The notes under the pieces were generated by a model that saw nothing but the letters and a program-made list of their open reading frames with translations, was not told the origin of the DNA and ran no database searches. The translations under genes were made by a program, and so were the position numbers. A stretch of DNA of 64,000 nt from Reichenbachiella ulvae (lineage in GTDB: Bacteria; Bacteroidota; Bacteroidia; Cytophagales; Cyclobacteriaceae): NCBI RefSeq assembly GCF_025833875.1, contig NZ_JAOYOD010000001.1, positions 3,100,001 through 3,164,000 of the forward strand, written 5' to 3'. This document shows, piece after piece, positions 26,960 to 34,600 of this stretch; position 1 is the stretch's first letter; each line of letters begins with the position of its first letter.

Positions 26960-28161
26960 TTAAATGCAAGCAATAGGCTGATAGTTTTTTTGATAAAGAC
27001 TTTCGCCTTTAGCGATAGCAAAACACTGCTTAAGAAGTTTATTAGCAAGCGCTATTTTTATCACTCTTTCGTTCTTCCCCTTTTCTGCGAGCCTATGGTA
27101 CATGTCAATACAGGCTTGATTGTACCTTTTAGCAGACCAAGAACACATGTAAAGAACCTTTCGTACCTGAGAGTTACCCATTTTGCAAATACGTCCTTTC
27201 CCCCTCACCGAAGTGCCGGATTGATAGATCCTGGGACTCATGCCTACATAGGCAATCAGTTGTTTGTAATTTTCAAACTTGGTAAAGTCTTCGGTGAGGA
27301 GAACTAGTATAATGGCTGCATTTTGCCCTATTCCTGGAATAGAGGTTAGCTTCTCCATGGTTGCTGCATACTCCTTTTGAGCATAATCTGTCAGATAAGC
27401 TTCTAGTTTGTCTATTTGTTTTTGGATGTGTCTCTGCAATGACTCCAGGCTCTTTCTGAGGGTTGTATCCACAAGCTTTGTGCTGTCAAAGGCTTCTTTC
27501 TGGTTCCTTACCATGGTAAGCTGCTTCTTAAAGCCGTCTATAGCAGTCAATATCTGCTGCATCTTGATAATGGTCTTAGACTTATCTGTCCATTGTTTCA
27601 ACGGGTGGATAGAGGCGTATTCAGCGATGGTGCGTGCGTCTTTCTTATCGGTCTTTGCCCTTATTAGTTTCATTTGAGAAAACCGTTTGATAACCAATGG
27701 ATTTTCTACAGAGACGAACACCCCTTTTTTGTCTAGAAAAAGTGCTAATGGGAGGTAATACGGACCGGAGGCTTCCATAACACATTTGTCCTGGTCTTCT
27801 AATAACTGCAACAACTTGGTAAAGCCTTTACTTGTATTGGGAAACACCTTGTAAAACCATTTACCCTCGCTCTTGAAACTTACATCAAAAGTCCTTTTGG
27901 AGATATCTATTCCTACTACTTTCATGTTTATAATTGTTTATGGAAAAGACTACCCGGCTTTTTCAATCCTACATACAGGCTCTAAGCCTAATGAACTGTC
28001 CAAAGTTGAGGTAGAAGGGGAAAGGGGCCAGCATGCTCCGCGGTCTTGATGACAAATGACGACCCAAGGCCTTACTCTTTCCCCGTACTTTTCCTGTTTA
28101 CAAAAACTATCAATTTAAGCCTTTGTAAACATAGGATGACGCTTAACTTAATAGCATTGGG
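26816..28161 (-). mobile_element. IS110-family insertion bounded by 21-bp inverted repeats
   Basis: The transposase gene at 26960-27925 lies between perfect 21-bp inverted repeats at 26816-26836 and 28141-28161 (arm begins CCCAATGCTATTAAG on the left). Length between outer edges is 1346 bp, a normal IS110-family size. The element interrupts the T2SS operon between the GspK-like gene and the GspI-like gene, in the same transcriptional direction. IS110 elements often lack terminal inverted repeats and target REP sequences; here REP-like copies flank it. The exact ends are not proven, because no target core repeat was identified. Confidence 0.55.
26960..27925 (-). CDS. IS110-family transposase
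   Basis: The 321-residue DEDD recombinase has the RuvC-like N-terminal domain (1-150) with GIDISKRTFD, CVMEASGPYY and KTDKKDARTIAEY providing the acidic residues. The C-terminal transposase_20-type domain has LTSIPGIGQNAAIIL and AYVGMSPRIYQSG (about 195-245), with Ser in SGTSVRGKG near the catalytic region. It appears full length. Related enzymes are guided by a bridge RNA encoded in the non-coding end of the element; the 27926-28140 segment upstream of the start is the candidate in this copy. Confidence 0.93.
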   Translation of the reverse strand: MKVVGIDISKRTFDVSFKSEGKWFYKVFPNTSKGFTKLLQLLEDQDKCVMEASGPYYLPLALFLDKKGVFVSVENPLVIKRFSQMKLIRAKTDKKDARTIAEYASIHPLKQWTDKSKTIIKMQQILTAIDGFKKQLTMVRNQKEAFDSTKLVDTTLRKSLESLQRHIQKQIDKLEAYLTDYAQKEYAATMEKLTSIPGIGQNAAIILVLLTEDFTKFENYKQLIAYVGMSPRIYQSGTSVRGKGRICKMGNSQVRKVLYMCSWSAKRYNQACIDMYHRLAEKGKNERVIKIALANKLLKQCFAIAKGESLYQKNYQPIACI

Positions 28162-28242
28162 CACCTTCCCCGGGGAAGGATTACTTCAAAATTTGAATTA
28201 CCATAGAGCTTCATTTGATGGTTTAACAACAAATCGTTGAAA

Positions 28243-28262
28243 CCACCATGCCAAGCATGCGC
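28243..28262. repeat. Partial REP-like palindrome next to a C10 tract
   Basis: CCACCATGCCAAGCATGC keeps the left arm of the REP family but diverges after the centre and runs directly into ten consecutive C. It may be a half copy damaged by insertion or slippage. Confidence 0.5.
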
Positions 28263-28320
28263 CCCCCCCCCTGTAGTTAACTCAAACCACTTTATTATAA
28301 AACATCCTCTGTTCCCTCCA

Positions 28321-28346
28321 CGTTACCGCCATGCTCCGCATGGTGG
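28321..28346. repeat. REP-like palindrome right of the IS110 element
   Basis: CGTTACCGCCATGCTCCGC followed by ATGGTGG. Same orientation as the copy at 26727-26747, so the two copies are direct repeats around the insertion sequence. The loop bases differ (TCC against TTT) while the arms are kept. Confidence 0.75.
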
Positions 28347-28432
28347 CTGACCATCATCTATTAGGCTGAAAACAGTTTTCATGCAAAAGGACTGCTTTGA
28401 AGGAAGAATGAGAGGGGTTCAATCAAACACAC

Positions 28433-29695
28433 TCAATAAAGCCACTGCACTACCCCCTTCTGCTGATCGGCAAACCAGAGCCCGGGCATCAAAAAGCCCG
28501 AATCCAGCTCATGGCTCAATTGTGCGTTGAACAAATGATTTTCCAGCACGCCTGAGAAAGTATTGATCAAAAAAGCCCGGGTACATACATGTCCATTGAT
28601 CTTACCATGGGCAGATACAAAACCATTGGCATAGATCATCCCATTGACCGTACTGCCTTCCTCCAGATGAATCAGTCGATCCCTGAAGTTGTTTCGGTCT
28701 CCATCGATCAGCAAAAAGCCATCGACGGTAGCTTTCTCCTTGAGTACGATGGTGGCAGTTGCCTTTTCATTTTCGGCATAGAGTACGGTGGGATAGTCCA
28801 ACTCCACATCCCCCTGTACGATGATCGTATCTCGGGCAAAGAACTGCCCCTGCCCTCTGAAGCCGCTCAGGAACTCTATCTCATCCGCCAGCACAATGAT
28901 ATCTTCGGTATAGGCCATGGTATCGATGCGCACGGTCCCACTGCTTTGGATCATCGCAAAGCCACGTAAGGTGTCCTGTAGCAAATAATCACCACAGCGC
29001 AAGACAGTCAGCGTATCTGATAAAAACGAATAGTCCCCTTCCAGCTCAGTCACCTGTAGCTGAGGCATTTCCTTCCATTCTTTTTCCAGATCGTCGAGCG
29101 ACCAGTCTTCCAATTTCGGAATTCTATCCTTGCTCTTGCGCACTTCGCCATAGACCATCTTTTCATTCATGTAGCCTACCCGATCGATGTAGGTCGTACG
29201 TGTGCCCGCTTGTGGCAAGTATACCGTGCCGGATATCTTCGTGTCTCCTGCCAGCGCCAGTCCCCCACGATTGTCCTCCAAATAAATAGTAGACAGTCCC
29301 TCTTCGCTAGGAATTTGCCCTTGCAAAAAGGCCGCTCGCTGCTCATGCACTCGATGAAAGGCATGCAAACGATAAGAATCAAACAGCCCCCAGCGAAACT
29401 TGCCGACCGCTACACTGTCGATCCCACGACCGAATAGGTCGAAGCTGCGATAGCTGCCATAGTCCATTTGATCTCCCCGCGCCAGACACCAGGCCTGGGC
29501 CGAAGACAGATTGTCCAGCAGTCGGCTGTTGATTCTGTAGATATTGCGCTCCTGACGGGTGTAATAGGCCATCAGGATCATCATCAGTAGCAGCATGGCC
29601 ACTATCACGGACACCGCCATGGTAAATGACAAGACACCACCCGATAGTCGGGATCGAAAAAAATGCAATATCTGACTCAGCCCATGACGGGACAT
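28433..29695 (-). CDS. GspK/PilX-like pseudopilus protein with beta-helix domain
   Basis: The protein has 420 residues when started at MSRHGLSQ (29693-29695), 2 bp after the stop of the lipoprotein gene; a longer start at 29746 would overlap it. One N-terminal membrane helix (about 22-42, VSVIVAMLLLMMILMAYYT) lacks the usual Glu at +5, which fits GspK/PilX-type minor pseudopilins. The C-terminal half (about 230-390) consists of short beta turns such as SSGTVRID, GDVELDY, LEEGSTVNGMIYANG and GKINGHV, resembling polymer-forming bactofilin-like or right-handed beta-helix repeats. This fusion is not typical of GspK. It is now separated from the rest of the operon by the IS110 element. Confidence 0.6.
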   Translation of the reverse strand: MSRHGLSQILHFFRSRLSGGVLSFTMAVSVIVAMLLLMMILMAYYTRQERNIYRINSRLLDNLSSAQAWCLARGDQMDYGSYRSFDLFGRGIDSVAVGKFRWGLFDSYRLHAFHRVHEQRAAFLQGQIPSEEGLSTIYLEDNRGGLALAGDTKISGTVYLPQAGTRTTYIDRVGYMNEKMVYGEVRKSKDRIPKLEDWSLDDLEKEWKEMPQLQVTELEGDYSFLSDTLTVLRCGDYLLQDTLRGFAMIQSSGTVRIDTMAYTEDIIVLADEIEFLSGFRGQGQFFARDTIIVQGDVELDYPTVLYAENEKATATIVLKEKATVDGFLLIDGDRNNFRDRLIHLEEGSTVNGMIYANGFVSAHGKINGHVCTRAFLINTFSGVLENHLFNAQLSHELDSGFLMPGLWFADQQKGVVQWLY

Positions 29696-29697
29696 CG

Positions 29698-30270
29698 CTA
29701 CTGTATCGTATCCTGTGGCACTCCCATGCGATAACGGATCGTCCACTGGAGTGTATCGGACTGGTAGTAGTCTACCTTGCCATTGAGTTGGTCCTTGCTG
29801 TAGCTCCCCTTCATCAGCGGACTGCCTGTAGGGTTTTGTTTGAGAAAGCTCCCTTCCTTTTCTCCTTCTGCATACTCATAGGCAGCTCGGATCACCTCGC
29901 CACCTGGGTACCACTCGATCCACTGGCCGGACTGGAGGCCTTCTGTAAACTCCCCTTTTCGCATCAGGGACTTGTCCTTTTGATCGATTACCTCGTAGCT
30001 TCCATCCAGCAACTTGCCCGTATACTGCCCCTGGCTATGGCCTATGCGATCCACCTTGAACCAATAGTAGTCCTTGCTGAAATCGGTCTCGATGTCCTCA
30101 GGGTTTTCGGAGATATGAAACTTGACCAGCGAATCCCCATGATCCAGGGTGATGCTCTGGTAATGCTTGAAACTAAAATCTTCGGTCGGTTGCACTTGCT
30201 TGGTCTTGCAGGACTGGATCAGCATCCACCCCATCCCCAGCAGCAGTACAGAGAATGTCATTTTACTCAT
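29698..30270 (-). CDS. MORN-repeat lipoprotein, first gene of the T2SS operon
   Basis: The 190-residue protein has a lipoprotein signal ending WMLIQSC (lipobox Cys about 21). The C-terminal half contains MORN-variant repeats (GKLLDGSYEVID, MRKGEFTEGLQSGQWIEWYPGG, EGEKEGSFLKQNPTGSPLMKGSY). Such repeats occur in Bacteroidota YwqK-like lipoproteins of unknown role. It is the 5'-most gene of the operon and lies only 31 bp from a terminator-like hairpin. Start at ATG 30268-30270; a second ATG lies three codons further. Confidence 0.7.
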   Translation of the reverse strand: MSKMTFSVLLLGMGWMLIQSCKTKQVQPTEDFSFKHYQSITLDHGDSLVKFHISENPEDIETDFSKDYYWFKVDRIGHSQGQYTGKLLDGSYEVIDQKDKSLMRKGEFTEGLQSGQWIEWYPGGEVIRAAYEYAEGEKEGSFLKQNPTGSPLMKGSYSKDQLNGKVDYYQSDTLQWTIRYRMGVPQDTIQ

Positions 30271-30300
30271 ATCACAATATTACATAACTCTCCAACAAAA

Positions 30301-30434
30301 AAGCCGAAAGCAAAACTCATATTTTGCTTTCGGCTTTTGAAGATCATCATACAGCAGACATTTCATCCGCATTCCGAACGGACAGGAATGCCTCAAAAGG
30401 TTTCATTCGCATTCGGAAATGAGACCGAGCGGGG
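30301..30434. repeat. Three-hairpin intergenic element, copy R1
   Basis: Hairpin 1 pairs AGCCGAAAGCAAAA with TTTTGCTTTCGGCT (30302-30336). Hairpin 2 pairs GCATTCC with GGAATGC (30369-30391). Hairpin 3 is an imperfect CATTCGGAAATG-type stem, followed by GACCGAGCGGG. Copies R2 and R3 keep the same order with different loops. On the minus strand hairpin 1 is followed by six T and lies 31 bp before the start of the MORN lipoprotein, so it looks like a terminator or attenuator at the operon head. Confidence 0.75.
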
Positions 30435-30476
30435 ATAGCTGCAGAATTAAAAATCTAAACCCTCATTAGCGCATAA

Positions 30477-30505
30477 CCACCATGCAAAGCATGGCGGGAA
30501 CGGGG
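30477..30505. repeat. REP-like palindrome
   Basis: CCACCATGCAAAGCATGG followed by CGGGAACGGGG. Preceded by a TCTAAACCCTCATTAGCGCATA block that is also found before the copies at 30581 and 44307, so the repeated unit is about 55 bp, not only the palindrome. Confidence 0.8.
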
Positions 30506-30528
30506 ATGGACAGGAAGGCCCACATAGA

Positions 30529-30556
30529 ACCATGCAAAGCATGCACCAACAGGGGT
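30529..30556. repeat. Degenerate REP-like palindrome
   Basis: ACCATGCAAAGCATGCACC followed by AACAGGGG. The palindrome core is kept but the GGCGGGAACGGGG flank is altered. Confidence 0.55.
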
Positions 30557-30580
30557 TCTCAACCTTCATCTACGCATATT

Positions 30581-30608
30581 CACCATGCAGAGCATGGCGG
30601 GAACGGGG
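30581..30608. repeat. REP-like palindrome
   Basis: CACCATGCAGAGCATGGCGG followed by GAACGGGG, preceded by GGTTCTCAACCTTCATC. It is the closest relative of the copy at 44307-44334 that marks the truncation of the third XRE gene. Confidence 0.8.
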
Positions 30609-30750
30609 TGAGTACTAACTCTTCAAAGCATAGAGTTACTCAGTGAATCACTGCCTTATCACTCATTAAAATTTCTCCTGAAAAACAGCAGTATTCCCTT
30701 TGCTTCAATTGCCACTTGCAGTTCGCTGATCATTCATTTGGCCACAAAAT

Positions 30751-30860
30751 AGCCGAAAGCAAATCCCATATTTTGCTTTCGGCTTTTTATGATTATCATC
30801 TACAAGCATTGCAAATGCCTCAAAAGGTTTCTGTCGCATTAGCAAATGCGACCGAGCGGG
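30751..30860. repeat. Three-hairpin intergenic element, copy R2, ending at the XRE2 start
   Basis: Hairpin 1 pairs AGCCGAAAGCAAA with TTTGCTTTCGGCT and is followed by five T on the plus strand. Hairpin 2 pairs GCATT with AATGC (30806-30818). Hairpin 3 is a perfect 8-bp stem GTCGCATT/AATGCGAC with loop AGCA (30833-30852). The element ends 3 bp before the ATG of the XRE gene at 30864, so the third hairpin overlaps its ribosome-binding region. Confidence 0.8.
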
Positions 30861-30863
30861 AAT

Positions 30864-31214
30864 ATGAGCACGCTTGGGGATAGAATAAAGCTTAAAAGGA
30901 AGGAGTTAAGCATGTCGCAATCTGACTTAGCAGATCAGGTAGGTATTTCTTATGCACAGATTGGAAGATATGAGACTAAGGACGTGCAGCCACCTGCTAA
31001 GACCCTAACCATTATTGCTGATGCTCTTGGTGTTTCTCCTGATTTCCTACTCTATGGCTCTACTGATGAAAAGGCTAAAACCCGTCTATCTGATCCTGAG
31101 CTAATCAATCAATTCAAGGCTATTGAAGCAATGGACGAGGATGATCGTAATGTGGTCAAAAAACTCATCGATGCTTTCATCACCAAAAAGCAGGTACAAA
31201 AGCTAGCGCATTAA
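30864..31214 (+). CDS. XRE-family helix-turn-helix regulator (Rhs locus 2)
   Basis: The 116-residue Cro/C1-type regulator has an HTH at about 4-58 with SQSDLADQVGISYAQIGRYE and a DFLLYGS segment, then an acidic helical tail (AIEAMDEDDRNVVKKLIDAF) like that of the regulator at 1047. The start at MSTLGDRIK (30864) is chosen because upstream sequence belongs to repeat R2. It converges on the membrane-protein gene of the Rhs locus, with a shared terminator between them. Confidence 0.85.
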   Translation: MSTLGDRIKLKRKELSMSQSDLADQVGISYAQIGRYETKDVQPPAKTLTIIADALGVSPDFLLYGSTDEKAKTRLSDPELINQFKAIEAMDEDDRNVVKKLIDAFITKKQVQKLAH

Positions 31215-31217
31215 AAA

Positions 31218-31243
31218 AGCCCTTCACATTTCTGCAAAGGGCT
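31218..31243. terminator. Bidirectional terminator between XRE2 and the Rhs locus 2 partner gene
   Basis: AGCCCTT at 31218-31224 pairs with AAGGGCT at 31237-31243 around a 12-nt loop. It is preceded by six A on the plus strand, giving a T-run for transcripts from the minus strand. It lies 4 bp past the XRE stop and 16 bp before the stop of the convergent gene. Confidence 0.7.
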
Positions 31244-31258
31244 AATATCTAAATAAAA

Positions 31259-31687
31259 CTAGATTAGTTCTACTCCGTGTTTTTCTAGAACTAATTTCAA
31301 AAGCTTAAGCTCTTGACTTGAGAGGTTTGAAGATAGAATTTTCACTTTTTTATCATTATTCAATAAAAAATAGCTCCTAGAAAATGGAGACACAGATTCC
31401 TTAAATTTCACAACATCTTTGATATCAATTTTCTCCGTATAAAACAGGTCTCGAAAAATAGTAAGAGTTCCATTTTCTACCTTGATAAAAGCAGGATTAA
31501 GTAATGCCTTTATCAGCATTGCAATAAACAACATCACTCCAACTACATTCACTACATCTATCACTTCAATCGATGTTAAATCAATCTTCAAAACTTGCTC
31601 GACAAAGAGGAATATAAATACTAGATACCCTATGTAACTTGCTTTATTCCTTTTGATTAAAACACTTTCTGTCATCCCCACACTCAT
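31259..31687 (-). CDS. Small membrane protein with PH-like domain, candidate immunity for RhsB2
   Basis: The 142-residue protein has two membrane helices (about 17-33, YIGYLVFIFLFVEQVL, and about 46-62, VVNVVGVMLFIAMLIKALL) followed by a short beta-rich C-terminal domain (VENGTLTIFRDLFYTEKIDIKDV to LKLVLEKHGVELI) that reads like a bacterial PH domain. It starts 3 bp after the RhsB2 stop, the usual immunity position in polymorphic toxin loci. A membrane location would fit protection from a tip that acts at or crosses the inner membrane. No signal peptide. Function inferred from position only. Confidence 0.55.
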   Translation of the reverse strand: MSVGMTESVLIKRNKASYIGYLVFIFLFVEQVLKIDLTSIEVIDVVNVVGVMLFIAMLIKALLNPAFIKVENGTLTIFRDLFYTEKIDIKDVVKFKESVSPFSRSYFLLNNDKKVKILSSNLSSQELKLLKLVLEKHGVELI

Positions 31688-31690
31688 AGT

Positions 31691-34600
31691 TTACCTCCTG
31701 ATTTGCTTCGTACAATTATTACAAGAATTGCGAGCACCTTTCGATTTTAAATTTTTCAACCCTCTTTGAGAAGACATTTGCAAAACTTGTAGAGCTCCTC
31801 CAACATATAAACTTCTCTTAGTCGCATATTTAAAAAGTAATGCACCAGCTGCTGGAAGATATTTGTTATCAAGGACATCAACTAATTGCTGTTGTTTTGC
31901 TATTTGCTGTGCGTACTCATTGTTATTAGTAATAGAAACACCGTTCGCTGCTCTGTAACTCTGAGCCTCTCCAACAAAAGCTGATTGTGTAGCGGATAAT
32001 TCAGGGTTAAATGTAATACTCGCTGCTGTATTGCTTTCGGTAAAACCACCTGCATCACTACCATCTTGCCCCATAACTGTCGCTTTAGTTGTAGATTCTG
32101 TTGTAGTCGATCCGTATTCTGATGTTGAGGTCACATTGCCATCTGCATCATATTCAATTTCAACGGTAGAAGTCACTGTAGTAGTAGTGGTTTCAGTGAC
32201 CTTTATCTCATCTCCAATTCCATTTTTACCAGATATTTTGGACTTACCTAACAACTTAGTATACTCCTTGCTCCCCTTTTTAACAGTTCGAGTAGTTTCA
32301 GTCTTGGTAGTTGTTGTTTCCGTTATTACGTCCTTGTCATCTGTAGAAGTTACCTGCAGAGTCTTGTCATCAGGACCTAACCCCATAAAGTCAGTAAATC
32401 GAACAGGATTGTTAAACGCATAATTGTAAACCCCTTGATCAACATATTTTCCAGCCCAAGGGTCTATCGTTGTAAATCTCCCTAATGCAGGATCAAACAT
32501 TCTAAATCCATAATCTAACAAACCAATTTCCTTCTGTTCCTCCTTCCCGTTGTATTTGTAAAGGTTTTCTGTACCCGATGAGTAGCTATTAAAGGTTAGC
32601 CCAAAAGGATAGTAATCATCCGCCTGCACAACTGTGCCAGATTCATTGACAGTCACTCTTACATTACCCAAGTGATCAGTCAGGTTGTACTCGTATTGGC
32701 TGGTGGTATATTTGTATCTACCCTCTGCATGCTGTACAAAGTCCAACGCTCCATCCAGGTAGTGAACACCTCCTATGTAGTCGGTAGTCGTTGTGTTATT
32801 ACCTGAAACTGCTACCTTTTGAAGTTTCATACCCACTGCATCGTAGGTGTAGGTCACTGATCCATCTGGCGTTACCACTGTCTGAGGTAGATTCAGGTAG
32901 TTGTAAGTGATACTGCTGATACCTTTATTGGCGTCAGAGATCATGTTTCCATTGGCGTCATAGCTGTAGTCTGTACCCGTCCCTGAGCTGCCATTGTCGA
33001 AACCTTTCGATTTCGTTCCAGATCCCGCATCTGTTACTTTCGCCAGACGGTTTGGGCTGCCTGTTTCGTAGCTATAGGTCAGCTCATCGATCTCACTTCC
33101 ATCCATGTACCTTCTCAGGCTCTTGATGTTGCCATTCGCGTCATAGCTGATGCCATTCACCGTGAAGTCTCCATTCAGCCCTGTATTAGAGCTTGAGTAG
33201 ACTGCAGTTTTGATGCGGTTCACATGATCGTAGCTATACTTGTAGGTCTGAGTTGTAGTATTGGTTCCGCCCAGACTCCTCCAGCTCATCTCTCCGATGT
33301 TGCCATTGTATTGTGGATTCGTCGCATCTTGATATTTGAGTGTCATCCCGAACTTATCAGTTCCACTGGTCGTTCCATTGTTGATTTTGGTCAGCCAGCC
33401 TCGGATGTTGTAGTCATAGTCTACATTTTGTATGCCTGCCAGGTCTTTGGTAGTTAGCTCTCCCAGTTCGTTGTAGCTCATCGCCACAGTACTGCTTTTA
33501 CCATCTATGATCGTACGAGTGGTCTCCAGTCTACCCACATGGTCGTAGGTATAGATCTCCTCTATGTGCTTCACTGCAGACCCTGAGGTTTTCTTGTGAT
33601 AGCGTTTCGTCTTTTGGACTTCCCCTGAGAAGAGATACTTATTGGTCACTCGGTCATAGCCTCCCAGATGGTTTTCTGTAAAAGTCTGAATCGGGCGATA
33701 TTTATCATCATAGTAGATCACAGATTTCAAATAGGTATTGGATCCATCCAGCACCTTCGTTTTTGAGGCAGTCACCTGACCTTTCAAGGCCAGGTTTTTT
33801 TCTCCACTTTGTGGATAGCCACTCAATGCCACGAAAGCATAGCTACTCATGAAACTTGGGTAGCTGTCATAGTAGGTTACTGTCAACACATCATTGCTAG
33901 ATACGCTAGGATAGCCGACATTGTTGTATTCATGTATACTTCCTCCTCGACTCACGTAGCGGGCCGAAGCACTTTGGCTTTTCAAGTCTTTCTGGATCTG
34001 GTCTCTTGAGCGGGTATCTGTCGTGATACCTGTCATCACCGGACGATTGAATTGGTCATATTTGGTAAAGTTCCATTCATTGGTACTTCGTTGGTTACCA
34101 TCCTGTGTTAGCACCAGTCTATCCCATTGGTCATAGACCAGGTAGACCCAGTCTGCACCAGGCACCTTCTTGGCGATCATCCGCTGGCGCTCATCATAGA
34201 GATACTCGAAGGCCAGGTCTTTGAATTTACCATAGCGAATCGCAGGATGACCAGTGGCCGCCAGAAAGCTCTTACTTGCCGTAGCGGTAAAGCTAAAGCC
34301 GGGGGCCAGAGTGATCGAATGCGCTTCGCTGACGAACAGCTCTCCTCCCGGGTCTTGTTCGTCAAGCAATATATCTTCATCATAATATTGATTATCCTCA
34401 TCCGCTACATTCACTGTCACACCATCTCTGGTGATGTTAGGTGGCAACACATAGCGCAGGTTACCAAAATCGTCATAGACATAGTAGGTATCCAGCCAGT
34501 CGTCTGCGGTAGAACCATTGCTTTGTTCATCTTCTACTCGTTTGAGTACAGTTCGACCTTGCTTGTCTATGTATTCCACTACTTCATTGTTGTTTTCATC

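Larger units (their letters stand above)
27926..28432. other. Right flank of the IS110 element, possible bridge-RNA region
   Basis: This 507-bp gap lies upstream of the transposase start. The part inside the inverted repeat (27926-28140) could encode a guide (bridge) RNA, as in IS110-group elements. It contains paired segments (for example GTTTACAAA and TTTGTAAAC near 28096-28130). Beyond the repeat are a partial REP palindrome (28243-28262), a run of ten C (28262-28271) and a full REP copy (28321-28346). No ORF is convincing. Confidence 0.4.
30271..30863. other. Repeat-rich intergenic region between T2SS operon and Rhs locus 2
   Basis: This 593-bp gap without genes contains two copies of a three-hairpin element (30301-30434 and 30751-30860) and two full and one partial REP palindromes (30477-30505, 30529-30556, 30581-30608). 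It separates the minus-strand secretion operon from the plus-strand XRE gene, so promoters for both must lie here. Confidence 0.7.

Noticed and set aside
28046..28240. 64-residue plus-strand ORF right of the IS110 transposase
   Set aside because: It crosses the 21-bp inverted repeat and has no recognisable pattern; more likely non-coding element end.
28262..28271. C10 tract as a phase-variation switch
   Set aside because: It lies outside any gene or clear promoter and next to a damaged repeat, so no switching role can be supported.
29626..30438. Plus-strand ORF of 270 residues opposite the MORN lipoprotein
   Set aside because: The minus strand has a clear lipoprotein signal, MORN repeats and tight operon spacing; the plus frame is His/Leu-rich with no family pattern.
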